A stretch of DNA of 64,000 bases from Acinetobacter kanungonis (GCF_009939195.1 NZ_JAACKC010000001.1:790270-854269); one strand, 5' to 3'. Shown: positions 49,565 to 58,390, counted from the stretch's first letter. Numbers and translations are program-made. Notes: generated by a model from the letters alone, not told the origin.

Positions 49565-50311
49565 ATGAAAAGTTTATGGCTTGATATTGGTAATACCCGA
49601 CTCAAATATTGGATCACTGAACACGAGCAAATTGTGGAGCATGCAGCCGAACTGCATTTGCAATCCCCTGCCGACTTACTGCTCGGTTTAATCCAGCATT
49701 TTCAAGGTTTGAACATTCAGCAAGTCGGCGTCTCATCGGTACTCGATCAAGAGAATAATCAACGTATTCAGTCCATTCTGAAACGCTTGGCTGTACCAGT
49801 CATTTTTGCCAAGGTACATACTGAATATGCAGGCTTAAAATGTGGCTATGATGATCCGAGACAATTAGGGATTGACCGTTGGCTGCAAGTTTTAGCGGTT
49901 GCGAATAACGCTAGCCAGAATTATTGCGTGATCAGTTGTGGTACTGCCCTGACCATTGATTTAGCGGATGGATTACAACACCTAGGCGGCTACATTCTGC
50001 CGAATCTGTATTTGCAACGTGATTCTCTAATTCAAAATACCAAAGGCATTAAAATCCCCGATGCAGCCTTTGAAGAACTGAGTCCGGGTCGTAATACCAT
50101 TGATGCCGTGCATCATGGCATTTTACTGGGATTGCTGAGTACCATTGAACGAGTAATGCAGCACTCACCACGACAGTTGGTGTTGACAGGTGGTGATGCA
50201 GAGTTGTTTGCCCAACACTTAGAGCAGTACCAACCGATTGTAGAAGAAGATTTACTGTTAAAAGGATTACAGCATTACATTCAGCATCAAGCTGAAGCAG
50301 TGAAAAGCTGA
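49565..50311 (+). CDS. coaX: Type III pantothenate kinase CoaX
   Basis: 248 residues from the ATG at 49565 (AGGA seven bases upstream; a GTG one codon earlier is possible). ASKHA fold: [11 protein letters not shown] (phosphate 1), [26 protein letters not shown] (phosphate 2) and [10 protein letters not shown]. It phosphorylates pantothenate as the first step to CoA and is insensitive to CoA feedback in known members. Cotranscribed with birA. Confidence 0.94.
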   Translation: MKSLWLDIGNTRLKYWITEHEQIVEHAAELHLQSPADLLLGLIQHFQGLNIQQVGVSSVLDQENNQRIQSILKRLAVPVIFAKVHTEYAGLKCGYDDPRQLGIDRWLQVLAVANNASQNYCVISCGTALTIDLADGLQHLGGYILPNLYLQRDSLIQNTKGIKIPDAAFEELSPGRNTIDAVHHGILLGLLSTIERVMQHSPRQLVLTGGDAELFAQHLEQYQPIVEEDLLLKGLQHYIQHQAEAVKS

Positions 50312-50328
50312 AATAGTCATGCTTAAAT

Positions 50329-50363
50329 GTTAAAAAAGGTGCATCTAGCACCTTTTTTAACAT
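50329..50363. terminator. Bidirectional terminator between coaX and ffh
   Basis: TGTTAAAAAAGGTGC pairs with GCACCTTTTTTAACA around a five-base loop, between convergent genes. Confidence 0.93.
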
Positions 50364-50375
50364 GGAATCAAACCA

Positions 50376-51785
50376 TTATTTTTTCTGATCATTGTTTCCA
50401 AATAGTGGACCCATACCACCACCGCCACCGAATTGCTTTTGCAAGCCACCCAATGAACGCATCATTTTTGCCATGCCCGACGGATTAGCAAACTTCTTCA
50501 TCATTTTCGCCATTTGCGCGTGTTGTTTGATGAGCTTGTTCACTTCAACCACATCCATACCACAACCAGCTGCGATACGTTTTTTACGGCTCGGGTTCAT
50601 CAAGTCTGGGTTACGGCGCTCTTTAATGGTCATCGATTGAATAATCGCTTCCATTTTCTTGACCTGCTTTTCAGGATTCGCTTGTGCAATTGCATCTTGA
50701 ATGCCTGAATTGCTCATGCCAGGCAACTTATCCAAGAAGCCCATCATGCCGCCCATTTTGTTCATTTGCTCAAATTGCATCAGCATGTCTTCAAAGTTGA
50801 AGCTGCCGCCTTTCTGCAATTTTTTCGCCATTTTTTCGGCTTTTTCTTTATCGATTTTGCGTTCAACTTCTTCGACCAAAGAAAGTACGTCACCCATACC
50901 CAAGATACGTTGTGCAACACGCTCAGGATGGAATGGCTCTAAGGCATCCAGCTTTTCGCCCATACCCAAGAATTTAATTGGCTTACCTGTAATGGCACGA
51001 ACCGAAAGAGCTGCACCACCGCGTGCATCACCATCAGTCTTGGTCAGGATTACACCTGTTAAGGCTAAGGCATCATTAAAGGCTTTCGCTGTATTTGCCG
51101 CATCCTGACCTGTCATGGCATCAACCACGAATAGAGTTTCAGTCGGCTTAATTGCAGCATGTAGCTCTTTAATTTCGTCCATCATGTCATCATCGACATG
51201 TAAACGACCCGCCGTATCGACAATCAACACATCCGCAAACTGGATCTTGGCTTGTTCGATGGCACGGTTAGCAATATCAATTGGCTTTTCATCAGCGCTT
51301 GATTCAAAGAAAATCGCGCCAACTTCACCCGCAACCGTTTGCAGCTGTTTAATCGCAGCAGGACGGTAAACGTCGGCAGAAACCATGGCCACTTTTTTCT
51401 TTTGGCGTTCTTGCAAGAAACGCGCTAATTTTGCCGCAGTCGTGGTTTTACCCGCACCTTGCAAACCTGCAAGAAGCACAACCACTGGAGGTTTTGCCGC
51501 GAGGTCGAGGCTTTCATTGGCCTCGCCCATCATTTTGGTTAATTCGTTATAAACAATTTTAACGAAGGCTTGCCCAGGGGATAACTGTGTCATCACTTCC
51601 TGGCCTAATGCTTCTTCCTTAACTTTCGCGATGAATTCACGAGTTACAGGTAACGCAACATCGGCTTCAAGAAGTGCCATACGTACTTCACGTAACGTAT
51701 CTTTAATATTATCTTCGGTTAGCTGCCCTGAGCCAGTAACATTTCTTAAACTCTGCGTGAGTCGTTCTGTTAAGGTATCAAACAT
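50376..51785 (-). CDS. ffh: Signal recognition particle protein Ffh
   Basis: 469 residues. N domain, GTPase G domain (GLQGAGKTTTAAKLARFLQ, VDTAGRLHVDD, TKTDGDARGGAAL) and Met-rich M domain (about 300-430) with the RNA-binding RKKRIAAGCGMDVVEVNKLI motif, then a Gly/Met-rich C-terminus. It binds signal sequences and 4.5S RNA to direct membrane proteins to FtsY. Divergent from ypjD, the common order. Confidence 0.96.
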   Translation of the reverse strand: MFDTLTERLTQSLRNVTGSGQLTEDNIKDTLREVRMALLEADVALPVTREFIAKVKEEALGQEVMTQLSPGQAFVKIVYNELTKMMGEANESLDLAAKPPVVVLLAGLQGAGKTTTAAKLARFLQERQKKKVAMVSADVYRPAAIKQLQTVAGEVGAIFFESSADEKPIDIANRAIEQAKIQFADVLIVDTAGRLHVDDDMMDEIKELHAAIKPTETLFVVDAMTGQDAANTAKAFNDALALTGVILTKTDGDARGGAALSVRAITGKPIKFLGMGEKLDALEPFHPERVAQRILGMGDVLSLVEEVERKIDKEKAEKMAKKLQKGGSFNFEDMLMQFEQMNKMGGMMGFLDKLPGMSNSGIQDAIAQANPEKQVKKMEAIIQSMTIKERRNPDLMNPSRKKRIAAGCGMDVVEVNKLIKQHAQMAKMMKKFANPSGMAKMMRSLGGLQKQFGGGGGMGPLFGNNDQKK

Positions 51786-51923
51786 TGCAAAATCCGCTTA
51801 AAATAGCCAGTAGCAAAAAAATCTTTCTTAAAATAGAAAATTTATGCATAAGATGCTATAGGATACTGTAGTTCGAGTCGAATTTATATAAATGAATATT
51901 CATCATCCTGAAAAAGGTTTGAC

Positions 51924-52733
51924 ATGATTAGTCTCCCCTTGGTTTATACCATTTTGGCTTTAATTGCCTATACCACCTCTTTTTGGTATTTATTCCTGCA
52001 TTTAATGTCGAAACGTGAACCAAACCATTGGTTTATTGGCGTAATTTTGGGCTTGGGTCTACTGCTGCATGCAGGGGTGCTTTACCACGATATGATTACG
52101 CCGCTTGGGGTCAATTATGATGTTTTTGTACTCATGTCCTTTACCTCAGGCTTGATGCTGCTATTAAGCTTAATTTTTAGTACCTATCGCCCCATTCTGG
52201 CATTAAATTTAATTGGTATTCCTGTCGCTGCGACAGGGCTGATTTTAGGCTTTGCCTTTAGTAAGCCTAATCAATTTATTGAACAGCATTCGGTTAGCCT
52301 AGATATTCACATTATTCTGTCTTTATCAGCTTATGCCGTTTTGCTGATGGCAACCATTCAAGCGGTAATTTTATGGTTTCAAAACCGTGAGCTGAAAAAC
52401 AAACAAAAGAAGCGTATTTGGGTTAATTTGCTTCCCTCTTTTCAAGCGATGGAATCGTTATTGTTTGATTTAATTCAAACAGGCTTTATTTTACTGACCA
52501 CAGCATTAGTGTTTGGTTTCTTTACCATTGAAGATTTCTTTGCTCAGCATTTAGCGCACAAAACCGCGTTCAGTATTATTTCATGGTTTGTCTATGGTTC
52601 TCTGCTGATTGGTCATTATAAATTTGGCTGGCGTGGGCAAAAGGCTATTCGCTTTACCCTGATCGGTTTCTTCCTTTTAGCTGTTGGTTTTATTGGTTCT
52701 AAGTTTGTACTTGAAATGATCTTGGGAAGATAA
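51924..52733 (+). CDS. ypjD: YpjD-type CcmC-like integral membrane protein
   Basis: 269 residues, about eight membrane helices, cytochrome c assembly (CcmC/CcsA) family. Conserved histidines are in LLLHAGVLYHD and VSLDIHIILSL; the tryptophan region is partly kept (ISWFVYGSLL). The family may handle haem, but YpjD itself has no established function. Its position beside ffh is the same as in E. coli. Confidence 0.87.
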   Translation: MISLPLVYTILALIAYTTSFWYLFLHLMSKREPNHWFIGVILGLGLLLHAGVLYHDMITPLGVNYDVFVLMSFTSGLMLLLSLIFSTYRPILALNLIGIPVAATGLILGFAFSKPNQFIEQHSVSLDIHIILSLSAYAVLLMATIQAVILWFQNRELKNKQKKRIWVNLLPSFQAMESLLFDLIQTGFILLTTALVFGFFTIEDFFAQHLAHKTAFSIISWFVYGSLLIGHYKFGWRGQKAIRFTLIGFFLLAVGFIGSKFVLEMILGR

Positions 52734-52782
52734 AGACTTTTATTCAGTTTTGCTGTTTAGAAATGAGCAACGTAAAGACTCA

Positions 52783-52820
52783 ATAGAAAAGCCCAGTTTG
52801 TATAAATTGGGCTTTTCTAT
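52783..52820. terminator. Bidirectional terminator after ypjD
   Basis: ATAGAAAAGCCCAGTTT pairs with AAATTGGGCTTTTCTAT around a four-base loop; it also closes the convergent effector-immunity genes, whose last stop is about 80 bases away. Confidence 0.92.
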
Positions 52821-52897
52821 TATGACTAATCCATTGATTTTAAATGAATGATATAGTGCATTTCGCATAGACTATATTATATTGATTTGAGTGAAAC

Positions 52898-53599
52898 TTA
52901 ATTCCTCGGTTTAATCCCTAAACGGTCAACTTCTTTAACAATATCCAACATGACTTGGAATTTATCTAGTTGAGCCACAAAAGGAATATATTGGAATAGA
53001 TCAACTTTTCTTATGTTCTCAACAACTTGTGGCCCACCTAATACGACAGGAGGCTCAAAGGCATAGATTTCATTCTCTTTAAGCTCACCAAGATTTGTTA
53101 AACAGCGATCAAAAAGCAAATTCTCATTTTTATCAAAGATATCAATCGCTTTTTTTGTCCCTTTCATTGTTATAGAAGATAGAAGGGATCTCAATAAAGC
53201 CAACTCAGTATTGTTTTCATTGTCTCGAAGAGTTGGATAAATTCTTAAATTAACAATGTCTATAGTCAGTTTTGATCTGGTATTTTTTCCTACAGTATAT
53301 AATTCACCGAAAGCACTTCGACCAATGACATAGAATTCATCGTGTTCAGGTAAGTTCGTATCTTTTAGGCAAAGTTCTAGAATATCCTCATACTCAGTAG
53401 GATTAACAAGCCAGAATCCACCATGTTCAAATGAGGCAAAACCGAGTTTATCCCAAATATAAAATAGATAATCAGGGAAAGTATGCTCATGTTGGGCTAT
53501 AAATTCAGGCGTTGGTTTTTTATCGATTTTAATACTTGAAAAATGACTCTTAAAAAATACAAGAAATTCATCAACTAATTTTTTTGAATCTAATTCCAT
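52898..53599 (-). CDS. Immunity protein with GAD-like and DUF1851 domains (Tdi-like)
   Basis: 233 residues. The first half (PTPEFIAQHEHTFPDYLFYIWDKLGFASFEHGGFWLVNP) matches GAD-like domains; the second (FGELYTVGK, ALLRSLLSSI, YAFEPPVVLGG) matches DUF1851. This pair of domains is that of Tdi immunity proteins that neutralise Tde DNase effectors in Agrobacterium. It starts on the last base of the effector stop codon (TAATG), so both are made in fixed ratio. No signal peptide: it acts in the cytoplasm, where the toxin attacks DNA. Confidence 0.85.
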   Translation of the reverse strand: MELDSKKLVDEFLVFFKSHFSSIKIDKKPTPEFIAQHEHTFPDYLFYIWDKLGFASFEHGGFWLVNPTEYEDILELCLKDTNLPEHDEFYVIGRSAFGELYTVGKNTRSKLTIDIVNLRIYPTLRDNENNTELALLRSLLSSITMKGTKKAIDIFDKNENLLFDRCLTNLGELKENEIYAFEPPVVLGGPQVVENIRKVDLFQYIPFVAQLDKFQVMLDIVKEVDRLGIKPRN

Positions 53600-55287
53600 T
53601 ACTTACATCTCTCTAATTTCACATTGAGTTTAGTCGTATCTTTAACACTCGGATCAACCCCTTTAACCGCATCATCAATTGAATCGACTCGACTTATTGA
53701 CTCTCCTGCCGCTTTATTACCCCAACCACTCCCAATTGATGAATTGACATTCTTCAAGCCCATATCCATAGGCGCATCACTCATAATTCCTGCTGAGATC
53801 TGATCAGGATTATGGAGTGCAGCCATGGTTGACATAATATCTTTTGAATCTTGATCAGCTTTTTTACGTGCACTTATAGGGTCCATTGTTTCTAAGTTTT
53901 CTTCAAATTTTGAATCAGCCAAATCTTTCTCATAATTTTGCCTAGCCTGAACCTGATCCAGCCCGCTTCCCCGACCATTCTGCTTAAACAGCTCCCGACC
54001 TTTCTCATAATCCTTTGCAGTCATACCGTTTAATGCATTCTGCTGCATTTCTAACTGACGATCAGTTTCCCATTTCAGATATTGATCTTCTGACCATTTT
54101 TCACTTTTGGCTTTTGGCGGATGTCCTAAATCAATATTTTTACGAGCATTCGCTCGGGCTTTAGGGGTATTTACTGGATCAAAACAACCGACCTTATGCT
54201 CTTTCATTTTAGCAAAAGCAATCTTATTCGATGGCTGTGTATGACTTACTTTTGTCGGCTCATTTGGATTCCCACCAATATGAATATCCATCCCATTGCC
54301 ATGACCACCTGCAATACTGAGTTTCGGTTGTCCCATGATCTCATGGCAAGCATTCTCAACTTGACGACATAAGTCATCAATATACTGACCAACCTGAGCC
54401 ATAATACTTTTAAGTGAGGCTGCGTATTTATCTGCTAAGCCATCAAATCCAGTCATTTTAGCAGTATTACGACTGCCATACATTTCTAAAAGTGACTGTA
54501 ATTTACCAAGATATTGATTGAGTACTTGTTTCGCATTTGTAGCTATTTCAGCCCAAGGTTTGGTTTTCAACCATCGTTCAGGGTTATCCCCCCAGAACGG
54601 CTTATAACCAAGTTTTCTAGAATACGACTCCAACTGCTCAATTGCTTTGAATAACTCATCTTTTGTTTTAATAACTTTGCTGGTAATTAACTTTGCAATA
54701 GTTTTAAACACAGAACCAAAAAATGGAATGACACCAATTCCAACTAATGCCAATCCAGTCCAATTCTCTGCTGTCCTTTGTTTTTCATCCGATAAAATAA
54801 TAACGCTGGCTAACAAATCTCGAATATCACACACTTGATCCGCAACGGGAATCATACTAATTAAGCCACCGACAATGACCTGAGCAACAGTTGGATTTTT
54901 ATTAAAGTCGCCACTCACAAATCCAAAAATATATTCAATATCTTCCATGTTTTCATCAAGTAATTGATTGATATTGTTTGCAAGATTAATATCTGTTTGC
55001 ACTTTCACAGCAAATGCAAGTTGTACTGCATGTTGAAGCTGTTCCCAAAATCCTGCGGATTCAGGTAATGCTTCTATCGAAAAATTACTGGATACATAGA
55101 CATACTGGGTTTGATCTTTCTTTTCTAAAGGCTCATGTTGCGCTACACCATATTCAGACTCACCGAGTGCAAGACTTAAAAAATCAGAAGCCTGAATAAA
55201 CTCTTGTTGTATATATCCTGATTTATCACTTAATCCTTGCCAGAATTGCTCATTACCTGTTTCAGGAATTCCATTTTGTTGAACCAT
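53599..55287 (-). CDS. Type VI secretion DNase effector, Tde-like with Ntox15 domain
   Basis: 562 residues. The N-terminal two thirds have no catalytic motif but two hydrophobic segments (about 130-165, ISMIPVADQVCDIRDLLASVI; 175-200, GLALVGIGVIPFFGSVFKTI) like those in other type VI cargo proteins. The C-terminal domain starts near KVGCFDPVNTPKARANA and contains HNPD at 492-495, the HxxD catalytic motif of Ntox15 (Toxin_43) DNases such as Agrobacterium Tde1. It is preceded by a VgrG tail gene and followed by an immunity gene, each joined by TAATG. Delivery by a type VI system encoded elsewhere is inferred. Confidence 0.85.
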   Translation of the reverse strand: MVQQNGIPETGNEQFWQGLSDKSGYIQQEFIQASDFLSLALGESEYGVAQHEPLEKKDQTQYVYVSSNFSIEALPESAGFWEQLQHAVQLAFAVKVQTDINLANNINQLLDENMEDIEYIFGFVSGDFNKNPTVAQVIVGGLISMIPVADQVCDIRDLLASVIILSDEKQRTAENWTGLALVGIGVIPFFGSVFKTIAKLITSKVIKTKDELFKAIEQLESYSRKLGYKPFWGDNPERWLKTKPWAEIATNAKQVLNQYLGKLQSLLEMYGSRNTAKMTGFDGLADKYAASLKSIMAQVGQYIDDLCRQVENACHEIMGQPKLSIAGGHGNGMDIHIGGNPNEPTKVSHTQPSNKIAFAKMKEHKVGCFDPVNTPKARANARKNIDLGHPPKAKSEKWSEDQYLKWETDRQLEMQQNALNGMTAKDYEKGRELFKQNGRGSGLDQVQARQNYEKDLADSKFEENLETMDPISARKKADQDSKDIMSTMAALHNPDQISAGIMSDAPMDMGLKNVNSSIGSGWGNKAAGESISRVDSIDDAVKGVDPSVKDTTKLNVKLERCK

Positions 55288-55688
55288 TATTTAACACCTT
55301 TGGTTCGAATAAAATTAGAAAACCAACTATCATCAACTGCACCGGACTGATCATTTTGATTAAATACTGTTTCGTAAAAAACCTGAGCTTTTCCAGCAGG
55401 AACATCATTTATAAAAGCTTGCCCTTTTTCATCTAAAAATCCCGTTTTTTTAGTGCCATCAGAAAGTGCCACTGTATATTTTGAACCTTTTGCAGGTGTA
55501 CCATCAGCATGGAAATATTCTAAAAATAAATCTTGAGGTTTAGGTTCAAAAACGGGTAATGATGGCAAATTAGGCTGGACACTAGCACCACTGTTAAATA
55601 AATGCTGCCCAGCCTTTGCTTCAAACTTTGCAGGAGTAATAATTTTAATACCATCTTGATTAATAATGATCTGAGAACCACCAGCCAT
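55287..55688 (-). CDS. Free-standing VgrG C-terminal tail
   Basis: 133 residues. The first 35 (GGSQIIINQDGIKIITPAKF, EAKAGQHLF) match the very end of the DUF2345 beta-helix of VgrG spike proteins; residues about 50-110 form a small transthyretin/Ig-like tail domain (FLEYFHADGTPAKGSKYTVALSDG) often found at VgrG C-termini, where it binds cargo. The gp27/gp5 core of VgrG is absent: the DNA upstream has no remnant of it. It has its own ATG with AGG 11 bases before. It could be an effector adaptor or the relic of a full vgrG. It leads the effector-immunity unit. Confidence 0.8.
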   Translation of the reverse strand: MAGGSQIIINQDGIKIITPAKFEAKAGQHLFNSGASVQPNLPSLPVFEPKPQDLFLEYFHADGTPAKGSKYTVALSDGTKKTGFLDEKGQAFINDVPAGKAQVFYETVFNQNDQSGAVDDSWFSNFIRTKGVK

Positions 55689-55784
55689 TGATAGATACCT
55701 ATATTTTTAAGTGTATTTTTTAAGATTAGAAAGTAGATTTAGTTTAAAATAAGCATTTAATAATTAATGTATTATACTAAAATT

Positions 55785-56489
55785 ATGACTTTCATTATTG
55801 CAATTCAGCTGCATGATAGCATTATTGTTGCAGCAGATACAAAAAAAGCAATTCAACAAGAAGATCAATCTATCTCCCTTTGCTCCGATCCAATTTCAAA
55901 GTTACATATCTGGAAAAATGGCATCATCACAGGCACAGGAGATTATCAGTTAATTAGTAGAACCATTGAAATATTTGAAAAAGTTGCATGTTCCCAGCTA
56001 AATTATTTACCTGAGTGTTTGAGAGTTTCTAGGCAGTTTCGGGAAAGAGAAGTCAGCACACCTTTCTCTCAAATCGAGCAAACAAAACTACTTTGTTCAA
56101 GCTATATAGAACAAGGAGTTCAACTATATAAAGTCGAACAATCTGATTTATCACAGCCCTATTATTTAGTTCCATTTGAAGTTAAGGACATTAATGTTTG
56201 GCTGGTTGATCTAAGTATAGAACCCATACTTTCAGATATTCAGTCCTTATATAACAACCTGAAGAATTATGCCGATTTTAGCAATCCTCTAGACTGGGTA
56301 AATTACTATGCCTCACAGATTGCCCCCATTTTTAAAAAACGCAGCCAGAAAGATTTAATGATGAGTCCAAGTTTTGATCTTTTTTGTCAAACCAGTAACC
56401 AAAGTTTGTACGGGCATATTTCAAATAGACCAAACTCAGCCAATAGTTTTAGTGAAATTATTCCAAATCCAATCGTTGATTTAAAGTGA
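55785..56489 (+). CDS. Proteasome/HslV-like Ntn-hydrolase-fold protein, unknown role
   Basis: 234 residues from the ATG at 55785 (a Met six codons earlier is disfavoured, because a -10-like TATACT lies within that stretch). The N-terminus MTFIIAIQLHDSIIVAADTK lines up with HslV and proteasome beta subunits: Thr at position 1 after Met removal, Asp at 17 as in the active site, Lys38 near the usual Lys33, then WKNGIITGTGDYQLISRTIEIFE like the glycine turn and helix 1. The C-terminal 120 residues are unlike HslV. It is divergent from the type VI effector genes. Fold assignment is my inference; no function is known to me. Confidence 0.65.
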   Translation: MTFIIAIQLHDSIIVAADTKKAIQQEDQSISLCSDPISKLHIWKNGIITGTGDYQLISRTIEIFEKVACSQLNYLPECLRVSRQFREREVSTPFSQIEQTKLLCSSYIEQGVQLYKVEQSDLSQPYYLVPFEVKDINVWLVDLSIEPILSDIQSLYNNLKNYADFSNPLDWVNYYASQIAPIFKKRSQKDLMMSPSFDLFCQTSNQSLYGHISNRPNSANSFSEIIPNPIVDLK

Positions 56490-56616
56490 AGCCTCTGCAA
56501 CAACGTATGAATCTTCACCCTATTTCTAGCGACAATATTCCAAGCCCCTTCGCCTAGACAATCTGCACAAAAAAACGTATAACACCGTTTCTCAAATTTA
56601 ACTGGCGATTCGAACC

Positions 56617-57552
56617 GTGAAACTCATCCTTGCCCCCATGGAAGGCTTAACTGACCCGATTATGCGTGATGTTTTAACATCCGTCGGGAGCTTCGATTGG
56701 TGTGTAACTGAGTTTATTCGTGTCACCAACTCCGTTTTGCCTGATCATATTTTTCATCAGTTTTGCCCTGAATTACTCAATGGCGGAAAAACAGCTGCGG
56801 GTACACCCGTGCATGTGCAATTTTTAGGTAATGATCCTGAAATGCTGGCTGCCAATGCCATTCGTGCCGTTAAACTAGGTGCACCTGCCATCGACATGAA
56901 CTTTGGTTGCCCTGCTAAAACAGTAAACCGCCACCGCGGTGGGTCTGTATTGTTAGATGAGCCTGAAGTGGTACACGAATTGGTCAAAGCCGTGCGTGAT
57001 GCAGTGCCTGAGCATATTCCTGTTTCTGCAAAAATGCGCTTGGGTTATATGGATCGTCATTTCATGCTCGACAATGCGCATGCTATTGAAGATGCTGGTG
57101 CGTCATGGGTGACAGTGCATGCCCGTACCAAGGCAGATGGCTATACCCCACCTGCCTTTTGGGATCAGCTAAGACCGATTCGTGAAGCCTTGAAAATTAA
57201 CGTGATTGCCAATGGCGAGATCTGGACCAATGCCGATGCCAAACAGTGCCGTCTTGAATCAGGGTGTGAAGACTTAATGATTGGTCGTGGTGCTGTAACC
57301 ACTCCCGATTTAACCCAGTGTATTCGCCAAAACTCAGATACACCTTTACTGAATTGGAACGACTTATTGGCTTTGCAAATCCGCTTTATTAGTGGCCCTG
57401 CCAAAACTGAAATTGGCATGCTGGGGCGCTACAAGCAATGGTTGGGGATGATGTCCAAACATTATCCTGAAGCGAAATTGCTCTGGGATGAAGTGAAACG
57501 GATTAAACAACTGCATGAAATTGTAGAAAAATTAGAAAAAACTGCCCTCTAA
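56617..57552 (+). CDS. dusC: tRNA-dihydrouridine(16) synthase DusC
   Basis: 311 residues with a GTG start at 56617; no ATG fits. The FMN TIM barrel starts KLILAPMEGLTDPIMRDVL. The catalytic Cys is in DMNFGCPAKTVNRHRGG; AKMRLGY, VHARTKADGY and IANGEIW are conserved. The TEFIRVTNSVLPDHIFHQFCPEL block and the C-terminal domain fit DusC rather than DusA or DusB. It reduces U16 in tRNA. Monocistronic. Confidence 0.92.
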   Translation: MKLILAPMEGLTDPIMRDVLTSVGSFDWCVTEFIRVTNSVLPDHIFHQFCPELLNGGKTAAGTPVHVQFLGNDPEMLAANAIRAVKLGAPAIDMNFGCPAKTVNRHRGGSVLLDEPEVVHELVKAVRDAVPEHIPVSAKMRLGYMDRHFMLDNAHAIEDAGASWVTVHARTKADGYTPPAFWDQLRPIREALKINVIANGEIWTNADAKQCRLESGCEDLMIGRGAVTTPDLTQCIRQNSDTPLLNWNDLLALQIRFISGPAKTEIGMLGRYKQWLGMMSKHYPEAKLLWDEVKRIKQLHEIVEKLEKTAL

Positions 57553-57559
57553 ACATACA

Positions 57560-57596
57560 AAAAGTCATGAGGCATCTGCTATACCTCATGACTTGA
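57560..57596 (-). terminator. Terminator between dusC and SnoaL-like gene
   Basis: AAGTCATGAGG pairs with CCTCATGACTT; T residues follow on the minus strand, and it may serve dusC as well. Confidence 0.85.
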
Positions 57597-57608
57597 TCAT
57601 CTATACCA

Positions 57609-58055
57609 TTAACTCACTTCACTCAGTAAAATCGGCAGTCCCGTTTCTAGTTGTATCGGCATGGAAATATGTTGATGCGCGACTTTCCATGCTCCCTCGA
57701 CTTTCTGAAAACAAATCGTGGTTCGGCACCAAAACACTTCTAAATTGGGGATTGCATCAATTTGATCGACCTTGGAAAAACAGTGCAATACAGCAAGTTC
57801 ATGTTGAGCAATCAATTTAATGCCTTCACGATAAACTCGAATATTCCCGACTTTCACAGGAAGATAACGCTTCCATAATTGTTTGTATGCTTGAATACCC
57901 GTGAGATGGGTACTGACATCAATTAAACTCACCTCTTCGACACACAGATCCGCTAAAGCTTGAATATCCATGTTTGCCACCGCTTCATCCCAATGTTTTA
58001 GTATCGCGAGGACTTCATGGGCACTTTGCTCATCACCCGTAATTTCTATGCTCAT
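57609..58055 (-). CDS. SnoaL-like/NTF2-fold protein (ketosteroid-isomerase type)
   Basis: 148 residues. The cone-shaped NTF2-like fold is suggested by ILKHWDEAVANMDIQALADLC at the N-terminus, a central strand region and the ending TTICFQKVEGAWKVAHQHISMP, typical of YybH/SnoaL-4 proteins. Such proteins range from isomerases to calcium/calmodulin-kinase-like association domains; the substrate is unknown. Its upstream region contains a perfect CRP-type palindrome. Confidence 0.82.
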   Translation of the reverse strand: MSIEITGDEQSAHEVLAILKHWDEAVANMDIQALADLCVEEVSLIDVSTHLTGIQAYKQLWKRYLPVKVGNIRVYREGIKLIAQHELAVLHCFSKVDQIDAIPNLEVFWCRTTICFQKVEGAWKVAHQHISMPIQLETGLPILLSEVS

Positions 58056-58224
58056 CGTGTCATTCCTTTACAGTGTATCTACTTTTCATCAGCATAAGCC
58101 CTGAATTTGACGGCATCACGACTTGAGCGCATCTGCATACAAATTAAAAACATTCAGAGACATTTGCATTTTTATACACAGTCTTAGAAGGCGCACTCCC
58201 TACAGCCTCCACAAACCTACATCA

Positions 58225-58240
58225 TGTGATTCCCATCACA
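58225..58240. promoter_or_regulatory. CRP/Vfr-type binding site
   Basis: TGTGATTCCCATCACA, a perfect 6-4-6 palindrome matching the extended CRP consensus. It is about 68 bases before the expected transcription start of the SnoaL-like gene (minus strand), or about 41 bases before a -10-like TAATTT on the plus strand, where no gene is known. Confidence 0.6.
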
Positions 58241-58339
58241 CTATAAAAACTATAGCGAAAATAATTTAGAGAATAAAGCTGTAATTTTATCGGACATCCA
58301 AGCCCTTCTTTCACGATCAGTTTTCATAAATCTTAGTCA

Positions 58340-58368
58340 ATAAAAAAGCATGTCGATGGACATGCTTC
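58340..58368 (-). terminator. Terminator of yegP-like gene
   Basis: Minus-strand stem AAGCATGTC-CATC-GACATGCTT followed by TTTTAT, about 25 bases after the stop. Confidence 0.88.
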
Positions 58369-58390
58369 TCAAGATTTATTCTGCATTCTG

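Larger units (their letters stand above)
58056..58390. other. Spacer with CRP-type site between SnoaL-like and yegP genes
   Basis: 335 bases. It contains the palindrome at 58225-58240 and the yegP terminator at 58340-58368. On the minus strand TATAAA at 58171-58176 could be a -10 for the SnoaL-like gene. No protein gene was seen. Confidence 0.5.

Noticed and set aside
56606..56620. TTCGAACC resembling a tRNA T-loop
   Set aside because: No cloverleaf or acceptor stem surrounds it; it is just before the dusC GTG start.
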